64,000 nucleotides of DNA from Vinca minor (Eukaryota; Streptophyta; Magnoliopsida; Gentianales; Apocynaceae), in the NCBI GenBank assembly GCA_026122235.1, contig JAOCZM010000227.1:5270001-5334000 (forward strand), given 5' to 3'. Every line of letters starts with the position of its first letter. Position 1 is the stretch's first letter. The position numbers and the translations under genes were made by a program. Positions 19,031 through 30,996 of this stretch are shown piece after piece. Below the pieces are notes generated by a model. That model made no database searches. It was not told the DNA's origin and worked only from the letters and a program-made list of their open reading frames with translations.

Positions 19031-22000
19031 ATGGCGGGTGGTGCATACATGAGCATGGGGGAAGCACACAGAAGAATAACGGAGTACCTTAATCGCTTCT
19101 CCGATTCCGTTTCTACTCAAGACGGCAAATCCTTCTCCCATCTCTTCTCTATCTCCTCCGATTCCCCTCTTCTTCTCTCCCTCGCCCACGCTCTCAATAC
19201 CTTCCAGGTCCACTACTCTATTTACCCTTTTTTCTTTTTTCTTTTGCATTTTAATTTTTGTTTTTTTTAATCGTGTTTTTTTCCACTATATTTTAGTTAT
19301 AATTTGAACCCTTTTCAGATTAATAAGTAAGAACAAAAGGGTCTAAATCTTTTTCCTTCATTAGCTTATTATTTGTTTGATAATGCTTATATGAGAATGA
19401 AATTATCAGAAAGATAGGAACTTTGCTAGTAAAATCAAGTCTAACCATTTTCAAATAGATTAATAAGTAAGAACTAAAGGGTCTAAGCCTGGTTTGGTGG
19501 CTGGGAAGGTCACTAGATAACTTGGATAATGGTCATGTGTGAAGAAAATCATCAGAAAGATGGGAACTTTTCTAGTCAATTCAGAGTGATAATTTGAACC
19601 CTTTTCATATAGATTAATGAGTAAGAACTAAGAGCAAAAGGGTCCTAATCTTTTTCCTTTAATAGTTTATTATTTGTTTGGTGGCTGGGAAGGTCACTGG
19701 ATAACTTGGATAATGCTCATTTTTAAAGGAAATCATCATCAGCAAGATAGGAACTTTTTGCTAGTCACATCATCAAGGCTAACAATTATATATAGTGCTT
19801 GTAAACAACTTGAATTTTATGGAAGTTGTATTTGTTTTCCTACGTATTACTAAAAGCATTTTCTTGTCAAAATTGGATTCGGATTTTGTATGGTATTGTA
19901 ATGAATTCTACAACATGCTTCAATATACAACAGGGTCAGGAAAAGTTTGAAAATTTCTGATTTGATTTGAGATTTTTTAATCTTGCTAGAAAGAAAGTCT
20001 ATGGAAGTGACAAATGCATGCTTATTAATATGTATCCAATTATGTATGCAAGTGATCTGACAAAGCACTCGGGTTGTTGGTTGGTTGTATTTGACAGGAT
20101 GCTAACAGATTGATTAGACAATCAGATGAATACACTCAGTACGGTGACATACTAGTTCCCATCTTTCGCTCTCTGCAAAGTTACCGTCTCAGGAACTTAG
20201 TTGAGTCATACCAGGCTTTTGAAAAAGCGGCTAAGTATGTTTACTTCATATTGAATATATTTTTTCGTATTTGATAGTTTTTTATAATTATACTGGGATT
20301 GCAGTGCTTTTATCCAGGAATTTCGTAATTGGGATTCAGCTTGGGCTTTGGAAGCACTGTATGTAATTGCCTACGAAATCCGGGTTCTTGCTGAGAAAGT
20401 AAGATTAGTACTTATGTCTTTGCTTTTAAATTCCCTTTTGGGCATAGAATTCAGTACATACAGATTTTAGTTGTATGTTTCAACATATTGATGCTTCGCA
20501 AGCTGAATCATATTATTTGGAATTTAGGCTGACAGAGAATTGGCTTCAAATGGGAAAACCCCAGAGAAATTGAAAGGTGCTGGTTCACTCCTCATGAAAG
20601 TGTTTAGTGCTCTTGCTGGGAAAGGTCCTAAACGTGTTGGGGCTCTGTATGTGACCTGCCAGCTCTTTAAAATATATTTCAAGCTTGGTACGGTTCATCT
20701 ATGCCGCAGCGTTATACGAAGCATTGAAACTGCTCGAATTTTTGATTTCGAGGAATTTCCTGTTAGGGATAAAGTTACCTACATGTATTATACCGGCCGT
20801 TTAGAGGTGTACAATGAAAACTTTCCTGCTGCTGATCAGAAATTATCATACGCTTTGACACGCTGTGATGCTCAAAAAGAAGCAAATATAAGGTTTGTTC
20901 AGGAAATTTTCATTTCTGTCTTCATATATTATAAACTTGAAATTGATGTTCTCCGCTGTCACAAGTTGAGTTAGAAGTGATATCTTATCTATAGCTATCA
21001 AGATACCTGAATACCTAATTGCGTTTTGTTACTTTGCCTGCTAAGCTAAGGCAAATAATCGCTCTGTACCCGTGTATGTACCCATTCATGTGCCCAACCA
21101 CTCACAATTCACCATGTGTATATATAATTAGAAGAAAGAAATATCTACATGACGAATTCTGAGTGGTTGGCCATAGGAATGGGAACATACACAACACAGG
21201 TACATACGATTTTCACCAGCTAAACTGAAGCCTGCTGTTCTTCGTTTATCATAGAGTAGTTCCTTGGATATCTATTGTAGCTAGACCTATTTTTATTAGC
21301 CGTAAGGTCTTGTTATTCGATGTAGGTTTTGAAGGTTAGCATTCTGTATGGTGGATAGTAAATTTCCATCCATAAAAAACTAAAGTTCCAATAAATAAAT
21401 TCTCATTTTCCACTTCGTGTAATGAAAAACGATACTTGGAAAATATAGTGTAGATGTAATGAGAATTAGGATTTTATGTGCGTGAAAGTTGCCAGCATTG
21501 TCAACAATAAATGCAATGAGAATTAGGATTTTCAAAGTTGGAGTTAGGGGATAGGGTAGCACAAAACTTAGCTGTTTTGTGAGTTTTGGATCAAGAATTA
21601 TTCGTTTCTTCGTTTTCTCCTCTTGTAAAATGACCATTTTGTCATGTAGAGTCACATGGGTTGGCTTTTTGGGAGATATTTGGAACAGAATTTAAATATC
21701 ACTTTCTGCACTACCTTTATGCAATATTGTGTTTCCTAATGGAAGAAAGCTGATCTTCCATTGGTTGCTAAGAATTTAACGCCTGATTTATAGCATTCGG
21801 AGACATTCTTATCATCGAACTCTTTATTCATGTGTAACAGGATGATACTCAAATATTTAATACCTGTAAAGCTCTCAATAGGGATTTTGCCTAGTACACT
21901 GCTGCTTCAGAAATACAACCTGAATGAGGTATGCTTATTAATACCTCTAAAGGTCTCAACAGGCATTTATATTCATCTTCTGTTGCTATATTCTTGTTTG

Positions 22001-22748
22001 ATATTGTTCGAGGCCAATGGAATCTGTTTATTTCTCAACAGTACAGTAACATTGTGCTTGCTCTTAGACGAGGCGACCTTCGACTTCTTCGGCATGGTCT
22101 CGAGGAATATGAAGACCGGTACGTTTCCTGGATACTAATTCCCAGATCAATTGTTGGCATGTCTGACAGTCTTCTAAAAGAATTTACTTCTACCTGACCA
22201 GATTCTTGAGATCAGGTGTATATCTAGTCCTCGAGAAGCTTGAGCTCCAGGCTTACCAGAGATTGTTAAAGAAGATGTAAGTCCCTATCCTATCTGCAAC
22301 TTCTATTTTCTTCAATTAAAGAGGTATGCAAAGCAAGAATGATTGTGAAACTTGTCGTGGCTGGTATTGCAGTTACAACATCCAAAGGCAAAAAGATCCA
22401 TCTAAAGCCCATCAAATAAAGTTGGAAGTCGTCGTTAAAGCATTCAAATGGCTTGAAATAGATATGGATCTAGACGAGGTTATCTATCACTCCCTATTGC
22501 AATATTATAAGTTAGAATTCACCGATTATGCAATTTTTTTTAAAATATTTTTTGATATAAATTTTAAAGCAAGCGATTAGAGAATAAGTTGATTGTTATG
22601 GTGCTACCTGTTGCAGGTTGAATGCATAATGTCAATTCTGATATACAAAAATTTGGTTAAAGGATACTTTGCCCACAAGAGCAAGGTGGTGGTTTTAAGC
22701 AAACAAGATCCTTTTCCTAAATTGAATGGCAAGCCAGTTAATTCATAG
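19031..22748 (+). CDS. EER5: EER5 / THP1-like PCI-domain subunit of the TREX-2 mRNA export complex
   Basis: Nine exons: 19031-19207, 20098-20234, 20305-20398, 20528-20892, 21841-21928, 22042-22118, 22202-22276, 22373-22478 and 22617-22748. Together they give 1251 nt and 416 residues, with every junction GT-AG and in frame. The protein matches plant THP1/EER5: SMGEAHRRITEYLNRF at the start, AGSLLMKVFSALAGKGPKRV, SVIRSIETARIFDFEEFP, LRRGDLRLLRHGLEEYEDRF and the C-terminal SKVVVLSKQDPFPKLNGKPV. The PCI domain spans roughly residues 210-400. With SAC3 proteins it docks at the nuclear pore for mRNA export; in Arabidopsis EER5 loss also alters ethylene signalling. Intron 1 (890 bp) contains a degenerate tandem repeat and intron 4 (948 bp) a MITE. 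The reading frame is intact. Confidence 0.96.
19305..19785 (+). repeat. Three-unit degenerate tandem repeat in EER5 intron 1
   Basis: Three units of about 140-190 bp (starting near 19309, 19449 and 19598) share TTTTCAnATAGATTAATAAG, AAGAACTAAAGGGTC, the segment GGTGGCTGGGAAGGTCACT (units 2 and 3) and ATCAGAAAGATAGGAACTTT. Divergence shows an old intronic duplication. Confidence 0.7.
21048..21213. mobile_element. MITE of the AATCGTCTGTACC family in EER5 intron 4
   Basis: The left end is AGGCAAATAATCGCTCTGTA and the right end GGTACATACGATTTTCACC, with the paired core ACTCACAATTCACCATGTG and GACGAATTCTGAGTGGTTG. It lies well inside the 20893-21840 intron and leaves the splice sites untouched. 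Confidence 0.75.
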
Positions 22749-23170
22749 AATGTTGCCAGACCTTAGTGATATTAGTTCTTGTTTTTTCCGGTGCTCTTAT
22801 ATGTTCTGGGAAATATACGCGATAATCCAAAAGTGGAACGAAGAATCATCCTCCAACCAGAATGAAGTGCGTGTCTTTCTGAGAGAGCTAGGAACTCCAC
22901 AGGAGACTTGCTAAACAAATTATCTATTTAAGTTATTCTGCTGGAGATGTGCATTGTTGAAGAATAACATGTTGTAAAGACTCACCATTGAATAACATGT
23001 TGCAACTCCAATCACCTATCGTTTTTTATAACTATTTTCTATTTATTATATTTGTTTTTTTTTCCACTTTAACTTGGTTTCAAGTTAAATATTGATTACA
23101 ATTATGGCTGGTTTGATTTTTTTTTAAAAAAAAAATTTGGTTTTTATATTTTTGTAGAATTTTATTTATA
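22749..23170. other. EER5 3' untranslated region and spacer
   Basis: 3' flank of EER5. An open frame starting inside the last exon in another reading frame continues to 22914 but is a shadow. A poly(T)/poly(A) hairpin lies near 23118-23140. Confidence 0.5.
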
Positions 23171-23179
23171 AATTAAAAA

Positions 23180-26100
23180 GGCAAATTACTGAAATACATC
23201 CCCAAACTTATACACGTTCGCGGCGAAGGTCCCCTGTTCTAATTTCTTTGTATTACAGTCCCCAAATAATTTGCGATTGGTGAAGGTATTCCTTCCGTCA
23301 AATTCTGTTAATGTCAGTTGTCAAAGACCCAAAAAATAAAGGAAAATTCAATAATAGGAAGGGTATAATGGGAAAAAATCCACCTTGGTCCTGAAAATCT
23401 TCAAAAAATCTTCATCGCCACCGCCGGAAACCAACTCCGGCGAATACTTTGTCTTTTTCCGCCAATAAGTAAATTCAACGGTAGGAAAATCTCTTCTTCT
23501 ATTGTAGAATGATTTAATACTCATATTGACTAAACTCATATTTTCTATATAAATTATACTACTTTTCACTTAGTTTTCAGATAAAGAATATTATATTTCC
23601 ATAATTTTAGAGTCAATTTAATGTCAACTTCTTAATATATTCATTTTGATTTGATTGGTATATTTTAGGTATTTTCATATGCTAAATAGAAGCTATTATT
23701 AAGAATCTTTATTTTAGGATTATATTATATTTTCTTAAATTTATTTGGCAGGAAATCATATTAATTAAATACTAGTTGCTATGAAAAAGGAAACAAAGAC
23801 TCACATCTTTATCTCTATAAAAAGAAGGCATGAAGCCCTAAGAGAGGGAGCTGTCACGGGTCGTCTCTCCCCGATCAGCAGCCAAAGCAGCCGCAAAATT
23901 CACCAACAAGCCACCAATCTTCAACACGTCAGCAACCACCAATATCATCATCACGCAAATCACCAATCACCATTGACCAATCATCACTGTTCATCATCTT
24001 ATTCTAATTGGAATCGTGGAGATAAATTTCGACATCAAGTTGTAATATAAACTCGTTCTTTTTATTATTTTCTTGATTCGTAATTTTTTCTCATGTCTAA
24101 ATTAATTGTCATGGTTGATTTATATATGATGATTGGCTAAATTTTCTAGTTGATTAGGCTTGTGAAAACTGTGTTGGAACAATGATTTAGTTTATTATTT
24201 TTCCCTTAATATTGTGTTCAATATTCCTTTTTTTTTTTTTTTTTTTTGGTCAGCACCCTAATTCTAGTGAATTTTATTTGCCTCAACGTTGGAGGCGGGT
24301 GTCGAACTTGTGCCCTCATGGACACAAGTCAAGGCCTTGCCCACCGGGCCAAAGCCTTCTTGACCAATATTCCCTTAATCCTTATTTTATTAATTATTAT
24401 TATGGTGTGTTTAATGCTTGTATGGATTTGATCACTCTACACATGATCTCATAATTTAATTGCGAAGGACCGGGAGGTGAAGTAATTAATTAGGAACTAA
24501 GTAATAATAACTCGTAGTAAAACTGACTAGGAATAGATTCGGTTTCTATTGAGCGGTTTCCAAAAGTAGATAACTACGGGGATTGAAATTGAGGAATTCC
24601 ATAAATCGTTAATGCTGTCTCATTAATCAATTTCACATAGACATATGGTTTTTGTTAATTGAGATTACGGGGTTTATTGCAAGGAATTGAATAAAACCTA
24701 GGTTAGGGAATTTTACCGTTAATGAATTAGGATAAATTTAAGGAAATTTGACACATTAAAAAGGGAATCTTTTAAACTAATCATTGGGAAAACAAGTTGG
24801 ATCAATGTCCTAATCAACCTTTCTCTCATTATTTGATATTCTTTCTTATTTATTTCATTTAGTTGTTATTTAATTTTAAGTATTAGTTAGTAAAACTCTA
24901 AAAAAATATTCATAGGTCTAAATTAGGATAATAAATAATTTTGGTACTTAATTATAATCTCTGTGGGAACGACACTTGTCTTACTTATATACTCAACTGG
25001 ACATTAGTTCACTTGCTAGGATTTTGTGCATCACATACTAATTTTCTTCTCCGTAGAAATATTAATTACTCTTGGATAATAAATCCTCTTCTGGTTGAAA
25101 AGTCCTTTCATATTTCCTTATGTGGAGGGAAAAGAATCTCTTTCACCTTGACTTTGGTATTTACCATATCTATTGGTCTTTCTTATCGACAGTTCCTTCG
25201 CTCGGAGATTAGGAGTGACTATACAAGGTTGTCTAGAAGAAAGGTGTTATCAATAGTAGGAACATTCCAATGCTTAGCAACAAGCAACAATAGTTGCATA
25301 GGTTTAGCTACATTCAGAGTGAGGAGTGGTTAAAAGAAAGAGGCCAATCAAGGCGTACCCCGACAACTCCCCTCTATTGATATTTCCTATTATCTGTCGA
25401 TTGTTTCCAATGCAACTTATTCTTTTGGGGTTGATGTAACTAGGCCAAATAGAAATCCTATCCAAAGTAAAAAGAATTATATATTAATATATAATTCTTT
25501 GGAGGTATATTCCCACATGAGGGAATATAATCTTTCCTTTTCCGTTTTTGTTTTGAATTGAAAATGACCATTAAGAGAGGCTTTCTGAGATCGAGATGTG
25601 TGCTCATATTTGTTGTTTCCTTTTATGATGATGAACTACATCAACATGTACTTTGTACTGTGAGACATATCCCCTAAGGTAAGGAGTCCGCGAGAGGCTA
25701 GAGGAGATCGAATGGAGGAGACAGTGTTTGAGATATGATTTTTTAGGGATTCTGAGATATGGGTTGAAAGAGGAGAAGAAGGAAACATCAAACGAAAGAA
25801 ATGGAAGAGGTCAGGTGGAGAGTGGAGGAGGAGCTGAAGGTGGGTCCGACGAGCTTGACTGTGACGGGGACGGAGAGTTTGAGGGATAACAAAGTCACCG
25901 GAAAAGGTGGTGGGAGGTGAAGGGGGTTGGCTAGTCGGGTCTTGAGAACGGAAGAGATTGAGAGGAAGGCATCGTTGGTGGCTCGCAGGTGATGGTGCTC
26001 GGGTTGGTGGTGGAGGAAAAGGAACAACGGTGGAGGTGATACTGGCGGTGGAGATAGATTGGGTTGAGGTGGAGGAGAGGGGTGGGGAAGAAGGAAAGGG

Positions 26101-26288
26101 TAAAATGGTCATTTTGCAACAATTTTAAAAAAAATAATTCTAAATTCATTTTTTCATTGATAGAATTGGACGGAAGGACTACCTTCACCAATCGCAAATT
26201 GTTTGGGGACTGTAATACAAAGAAATATAGAACGGGGACCTTCGCCGCAAACGTGTATAAGTTTGGGGATGTATTTAACCAATTTGTC
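23180..26288. mobile_element. 3.1-kb MULE-type element with perfect 9-bp TSD
   Basis: Terminal inverted repeats of about 135 bp begin GGCAAATTACTGAAATACAT at the left; the complement of the right end begins GACAAATTGGTTAAATACAT. Both continue with CCCCAAACTTATACACGT. The exact 9-bp TSD AATTAAAAA lies at 23171-23179 and 26289-26297. No transposase is visible. Inside are a proline- and serine-rich, GC-richer segment (25640-26110, minus strand open frame of 158 codons, unrecognised) and a stretch near 24950-25030 (TCTCTGTGGGAACGACACTT and following) resembling conserved leader sequence of plant LTR retrotransposons. A SINE is nested at 24230-24364. Confidence 0.88.
24230..24364 (-). mobile_element. 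tRNA-derived SINE nested in the MULE
   Basis: On the minus strand, a box A-like TTTGGCCCGGTGGGCAAGG and box B AGTTCGACACCC are followed by a body ending in poly(A), seen as poly(T) at 24228-24247. Flanking repeats CAATATTCC lie at 24219-24227 and 24365-24373. Confidence 0.78.
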
Positions 26289-26297
26289 AATTAAAAA

Positions 26298-26791
26298 ATA
26301 TGTTGAATACTTATATAACACTGATGAAATCTTAGAAGTTTATTTGTGGCTGTCTTTTATTATTAGCCTTTTTCTAGTACCCAAACTTCATATGTTGAAT
26401 AATTATAATATATTTTGTGTTTATGAAATTTAATGCGAATGCTATCCAAAAGTTTATAGGTATATTATTTAATTTAAACTTATTGCCAGGTAGGGACACG
26501 TATTTCATATAATGTAAAATTTCATTTGATTCAAAATTGAGTAACATGAATTTCATTACAACGCACCAAACGTCCTTTTGCTAACATTTCCCAGTTGAAA
26601 AGGACTGAACAAGCAACTTGCAAGAAACAATTACTGCCGGATGATCAAATTCTTTCTTGAATCAAACCATCATCAATTATACAAAATCCTAGTTCATACT
26701 AATTCATCTTCCGACTTTCAGACTACGGCAATCCTCTGCCATCGATAAGGCTGCTTCAGATCATGAAGATGCAACCAGGGACCTTTGAATT
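26298..26791. other. Spacer and 3' flank of the HTD1-like gene
   Basis: AT-rich spacer between the MULE and the stop of the WD-repeat gene. No element ends or coding potential seen. Confidence 0.5.
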
Positions 26792-29700
26792 TCAAATTTC
26801 ATTTGAAGGTGGAAGTGCAGTTTCAACATTTGATGGCATTAGTATGTTGAAACCATCTGCAGCAGTAGATACGAGCATTCCTGGTATTTGAGAGTGCCAC
26901 TGCACCTCTTTCAAGTCCTTCTGCCCCTGTTCAATAGTACATTTTCTGTCGTTCAGCATACTGAACCTCTCTTAACATAAACATCTCGAAGAAAGAAGAC
27001 GAAGATATAACCTGATGAACGAAAAGAAGTTGGGGCGGGAGATCTGTAGGGGCATCTACTCTCTCCTCCGTTTTTGCCTTGAATTCAGCTTCCTCTTCAT
27101 CGTCTCTCTCTAATGATAGGTCCCATATTCTGTCCAAAATAAGCGAGAAATTAAAAGTCAAACCAAAGATACCAAGCAACATTAGTCTGCGATAGAAATG
27201 CCTAAAATAGTTGCATATAAAGATAACACACGTCAGTTGATTATCCGATGATGAAACTGCCAATGTAGATGACTCGTGTGGACTCCATTCGATAGATGTA
27301 ATGGGGTGCTTATGGTATTCAAAATGTGTCACAACAGCATCGCTTTCTTGCAAGAGATGAAAGAGAAAGTCATGTTAAAAATAACACTCGATTGCCATTG
27401 ATCTAAAACGGGGTTATGCATTTGCCTTTTCTTTTTCATTTTTTAAAATATACATTTTTTTAAAAAAAATTTTTTTATCGATTTTCGATTAAGCCAGGCC
27501 GTACTGAGGATTCTCCAATTTTTAACGGAGATGAAGACCAAATTGCTAGATGGAATAGAAACTCTAATAAGAACACATCACTTCAATTTTCAAGCAGCAG
27601 TCCTGTACTTAAAAGAATTAAAAGTCACCTACCTTGAGCATTCTAAGATCCCGAATAGAAAATGTTCCATCGTCACTCCCAGAAGCCATCATGCAGCTTG
27701 CCAGTCTAGTTAAAATCAAGGAGCATGTGAGCAAGGTGATAGGGACGGCATATATCTTACTCATATATCGAGTACGTGGAAAACTTCTCAAAACCTGTTC
27801 CATGAGATAACATTGACATCTGCGTTGTGTGCCTTTATAGAAGCTGCAGGAGATTTTCCCAATCGTATATCCCATATAGCAATATTGCCATCCACGGAGC
27901 AAGATGCAAATACATAAGGTTCTGTTGGACTCCACTGCACAGAAACGAGTAATGTAATTTTTTATTCAGGAGAGAATCATTTAAGTAGAAATCTTACACC
28001 CGTTTCTACAAATTTCTGGATCACCAAAGTCTAAAGCTCTTTTGGATCCAATATCTGCTTCACAGAGTTTAACTATTTACCTGTAAATCTTCGACGCTTG
28101 CTGTGTGTCCAACAAAGGGAGTCTTATCAACATTCCATGTTGAACCAGACGTTGGCTCCCAAAGATGAATGCAGTTCTTGCAGTCACCTAAGGATATGCA
28201 AACAAAATCAGTGCTTGGAGAGGTCATTAACAGGGATAATCTATTATTTATTGCAAGCCAGAACAAATGGTCGATATATAATGCAGTACCTGAGATGAGC
28301 CTTCCAGGGACAAGAGGACTCCAGTCTATAGCATAGCCTTCATCTTTGTGGCCAAACTTGACTAGAGGAGCTTGATTTGTAGCCTCGGGATCCCCATTGC
28401 TATTATCCTTCTCGGATCCAGCCAAATCATTCAATTGAGAGCTAAAGTCCCAAATCTGCAAAGGCAAGCTAAGAATTACAAGATTCGCAGGGCCTTTGAG
28501 GACCCAAGTATCTTTTCGATATAAAATCTGAAAGGACAGAAGGAAATGGTTCTCTTGAATTCGCAATCTGCTTAAACTCAAAACTATTATTGGCGATCGA
28601 CTAGCGACTTCTGCGACATTGAATGTAATTAGCAAGAATCTGACCTGAACATGCCCAGTATCTGCCCATGAAGCACATATATGAGGATTCTGAGCCATTG
28701 CACGTATGCGGTTAACACCTCCTTTATGAGACACCTTTCGCAGCTGTTCGGTAAATTGATTTTAAAAATATTAGGCAGTGAAAACGATACGGTTAGTTCA
28801 AAGGAACATTTCATGGAAAATTAAATTCAAATGAACATACAGAGATCACAAAACCTGTAGAATTGGGGTCCCAGATACCCCGCTCTCCTCGTCTTCATCT
28901 TCATCACTGTCATCGCTACTATCGTCATTCATATCCGAGGCATCAGTATTGGTTTTCTTTGGAACTAATGATTGCCTTTTCCCAGAAACATTAGAGATTT
29001 TAAATATTCCAATAGAGTTCCACGAAGCTTTCTCAGCCTAAGAGAACAATAGAAACACAAAATAGAAAAACAGATAAATTCCACGAAACAAGTAAAAATC
29101 ACTTTCCCAAGCCAGAAACTCAAAGAAGCCAATAAGAAGCAATAGTTCACAGATAAGCAGTCTTAACTAAGACGAGAAAAATGCTAAGGATATCATGCCA
29201 ATATGACTAAGGATTTGCATTTAACAGTGACTTTATAATGTCGATGCGAAATGATACCTAAAAGAATTAATAATCAGCAGCCATTTAAAATCATTACAAC
29301 AACAATGAAATTACCCATTAAGTCGCCAATAATAGGGGTATGGGCAGGGATGGATAGAAGACAGACCTAACATTTGAAAGAAATGCACAAAGTGGTTGCT
29401 CACAGAATACAACTGAAATAGACCTAACATTTGACAATGAATGCACAAAATGTGTGCTCACTGAAACAATATTCCTCGTAACGTTTGCTACGGAATCATA
29501 CCCTCAAATCAAAGCCAAAATGTATGGAAAAACAAGGCAAATTAAGTCACCTGGGTTCCAGCAACGCAGTAAACTGTATGGGGAAACTCCGTGCGTACCA
29601 AGCCCAATGAATCACGCAGGATATCAAAACTATCAAAAAACAGGAAAAATAATCAATTCTTTAAAAATACTACCTTCATTCCTTAATATAAGTTGCTTAG

Positions 29701-30500
29701 GATATCTAGCAAAAATTAAAGAAGCATAAAATTAGGTACTTTGATCGTCAAAATATCAATACTACTCTCTTAAATGTATACCACTAATTTCATTTAAGAG
29801 AGTAATATTGATATTTTGACTACCAAAGCAACTTGTTTTTTAGGTTCTTAATTTTCGTTACATGTTCTAAAAGGACTTATGTTATGGAATGGAGTTAGTA
29901 CTAAACTCTCAAATATACAGAATTAACAACACTAAAACCAATTTCAACAAACTAAATATATCAATAACAAAAAAAGACTACAACTTTAGCTTTCTAAACT
30001 CCACCCCAGCACAAATAACTTGCAGTAAATGAGGAAAAAGTCCCAATAAACCAAGAATCAAAAGAAAAGACCCCCACATAAACATTGAGATTTTTTTAAT
30101 TAATGGGACAGGGGTATTGAACCCGCGACTTATTGTTCCGGTTAAGAAGTACTTGACAACTAGGACATCAGAAAGTACCTTAATCAGGGCCAACCAATGT
30201 GGAAGGCATGAAGAGAATTATAAGCAGAAGGATCACATTGAAGTTCTTCACCTTCTTCCAATTTATCAACACCTGGCTGCCATACTTTTGTTGGCAATGA
30301 TGGGACTACTTCATTTGATAATGTTGATGATGATGACCCTTCTCCTTTTTTTGATCCCTTATTATTATTATGGATTTTCATATCAATATAAAGAATCACA
30401 AACATATCAATTCAAAAAAAGAAAAGAAATTCACAGTTGAGCAAAAAAAAAAAAATCAAACCTTGCTCTTTCGCTTGGCTTTCTTTATGCTCCGCACCAT
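26792..30500 (-). CDS. HTD1: GRWD1/HTD1-like WD-repeat protein gene with an in-frame stop in exon 2
   Basis: Twelve exons: 30500-30462, 30357-30179, 29629-29551, 29037-28855, 28743-28645, 28455-28290, 28187-28081, 27934-27795, 27705-27629, 27346-27232, 27129-27012 and 26926-26792. They total 1437 nt, in frame throughout, equal to 478 sense codons plus the terminal stop if the internal TGA is counted as one codon. The product matches plant HTD1 (At2g19540), a glutamate-rich WD protein: basic MVRSIKKAKRKSK start, KVWQPGVDKLEEGEELQCDP, an Asp/Glu-rich tract in exon 4, then WD repeats including IAIWDIR (DWD box, binding to DDB1-CUL4 ligases) and HKDEGYAIDWSP. Codon 71 is TGA (30186-30184), where relatives have Cys (GWP-C-LSFDI), and would cut the protein to 70 residues. 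All other exons are open and all splice sites good. This is a recent nonsense mutation, a null allele or a base error. Exon 9 is taken to use its second GT. Confidence 0.9.
29670..29898. mobile_element. Stowaway-like MITE in the HTD1 exon 3-4 region
   Basis: A 229-bp palindromic element, CTACCTTCATTCCTTAATAT to TTATGGAATGGAGTTAG, flanked by TA at 29668-29669 and 29899-29900. It lies in intron 2 (30178-29630), between the exon with the stop and exon 3. Confidence 0.85.
30091..30176 (-). mobile_element. SINE remnant abutting the splice donor of HTD1 exon 2
   Basis: Minus-strand box A (GATGTCCTAGTTGTCAAGT) and a clear box B (GCGGGTTCAATACCCC) are followed by a short body and A-tract (plus-strand poly(T) at 30091-30097). 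Its 5' end lies within a few bases of the exon 2 donor (gt at 30178-30177). No convincing TSD was found. Confidence 0.6.
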
Positions 30501-30846
30501 CTTTTTTTTGGGGTTAAATTACGAGGGGAAGATAGAGCAAAGCTTGATTCTGGTTTGCAGGGGATAGCTGTGAGGAGTGAGGAGCAGTGGAGTGATTCTG
30601 GGTTTAGGGCTTTAGAACAATAGGAGGAGGTCAACACATGGTAAACAAAGCGGGTCGGGCGGGGCGAACTATTTTATGTATTTATTATACTTTTTCTTTT
30701 TGAACCTTCGTAGGCTATTAGAATTATTGGATAGAAATTGGTTAGGAGTAGCAAAAAGAATGGAACACATAATAAGGATAGAAGATTCTCATCAATGTTT
30801 TACCCCCAAATTATTGTTCTCCCTTTTCACTTAAATGAATGAAGAC
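30501..30846. promoter_or_regulatory. HTD1 upstream region
   Basis: The first few hundred bases upstream of ATG 30500 on the minus strand. GC-richer patches (for example GGGTCGGGCGGGGCG at 30651-30665) lie near the likely transcription start. No specific element assigned. Confidence 0.4.
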
Positions 30847-30861
30847 CATGGTTTAATGCTT

Positions 30862-30996
30862 CTTTTTTTTTTTACCTCACAGGGGCGCCTAAGAAGGGCA
30901 GAATTTATTAAACCTCACGTAGGGGGCGGGTATCGAACCCTCGACCTCACGGTCGTGGGCAGTGACAAGCCCCACTAGACTAGGACACTTCCGATT
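30862..30996 (-). mobile_element. tRNA-derived SINE with 15-bp TSD
   Basis: Minus strand: box A (GTCCTAGTCTAGTGGGG), box B (GAGGGTTCGATACCCGC), body and poly(A), seen as poly(T) at 30861-30873. The exact flanking repeat CATGGTTTAATGCTT lies at 30847-30861 and 30997-31011. Confidence 0.9.

Noticed and set aside
22726..22914. A 62-codon open frame at the end of EER5
   Set aside because: It is an alternative frame in the last exon and 3' untranslated region; the EER5 frame ends at TAG 22746-22748 as in the family.
24941..25333. A 130-codon plus-strand open frame inside the 3.1-kb MULE
   Set aside because: The sequence at its start resembles non-coding retrotransposon leader; no domain is visible.
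27629..27633. Use of the first GT (AAG/gtaggt) as donor of HTD1 exon 9
   Set aside because: With the only acceptor upstream of GATGCTGTTGTG it puts exon 10 out of frame; the second GT, four bases on, keeps the frame.
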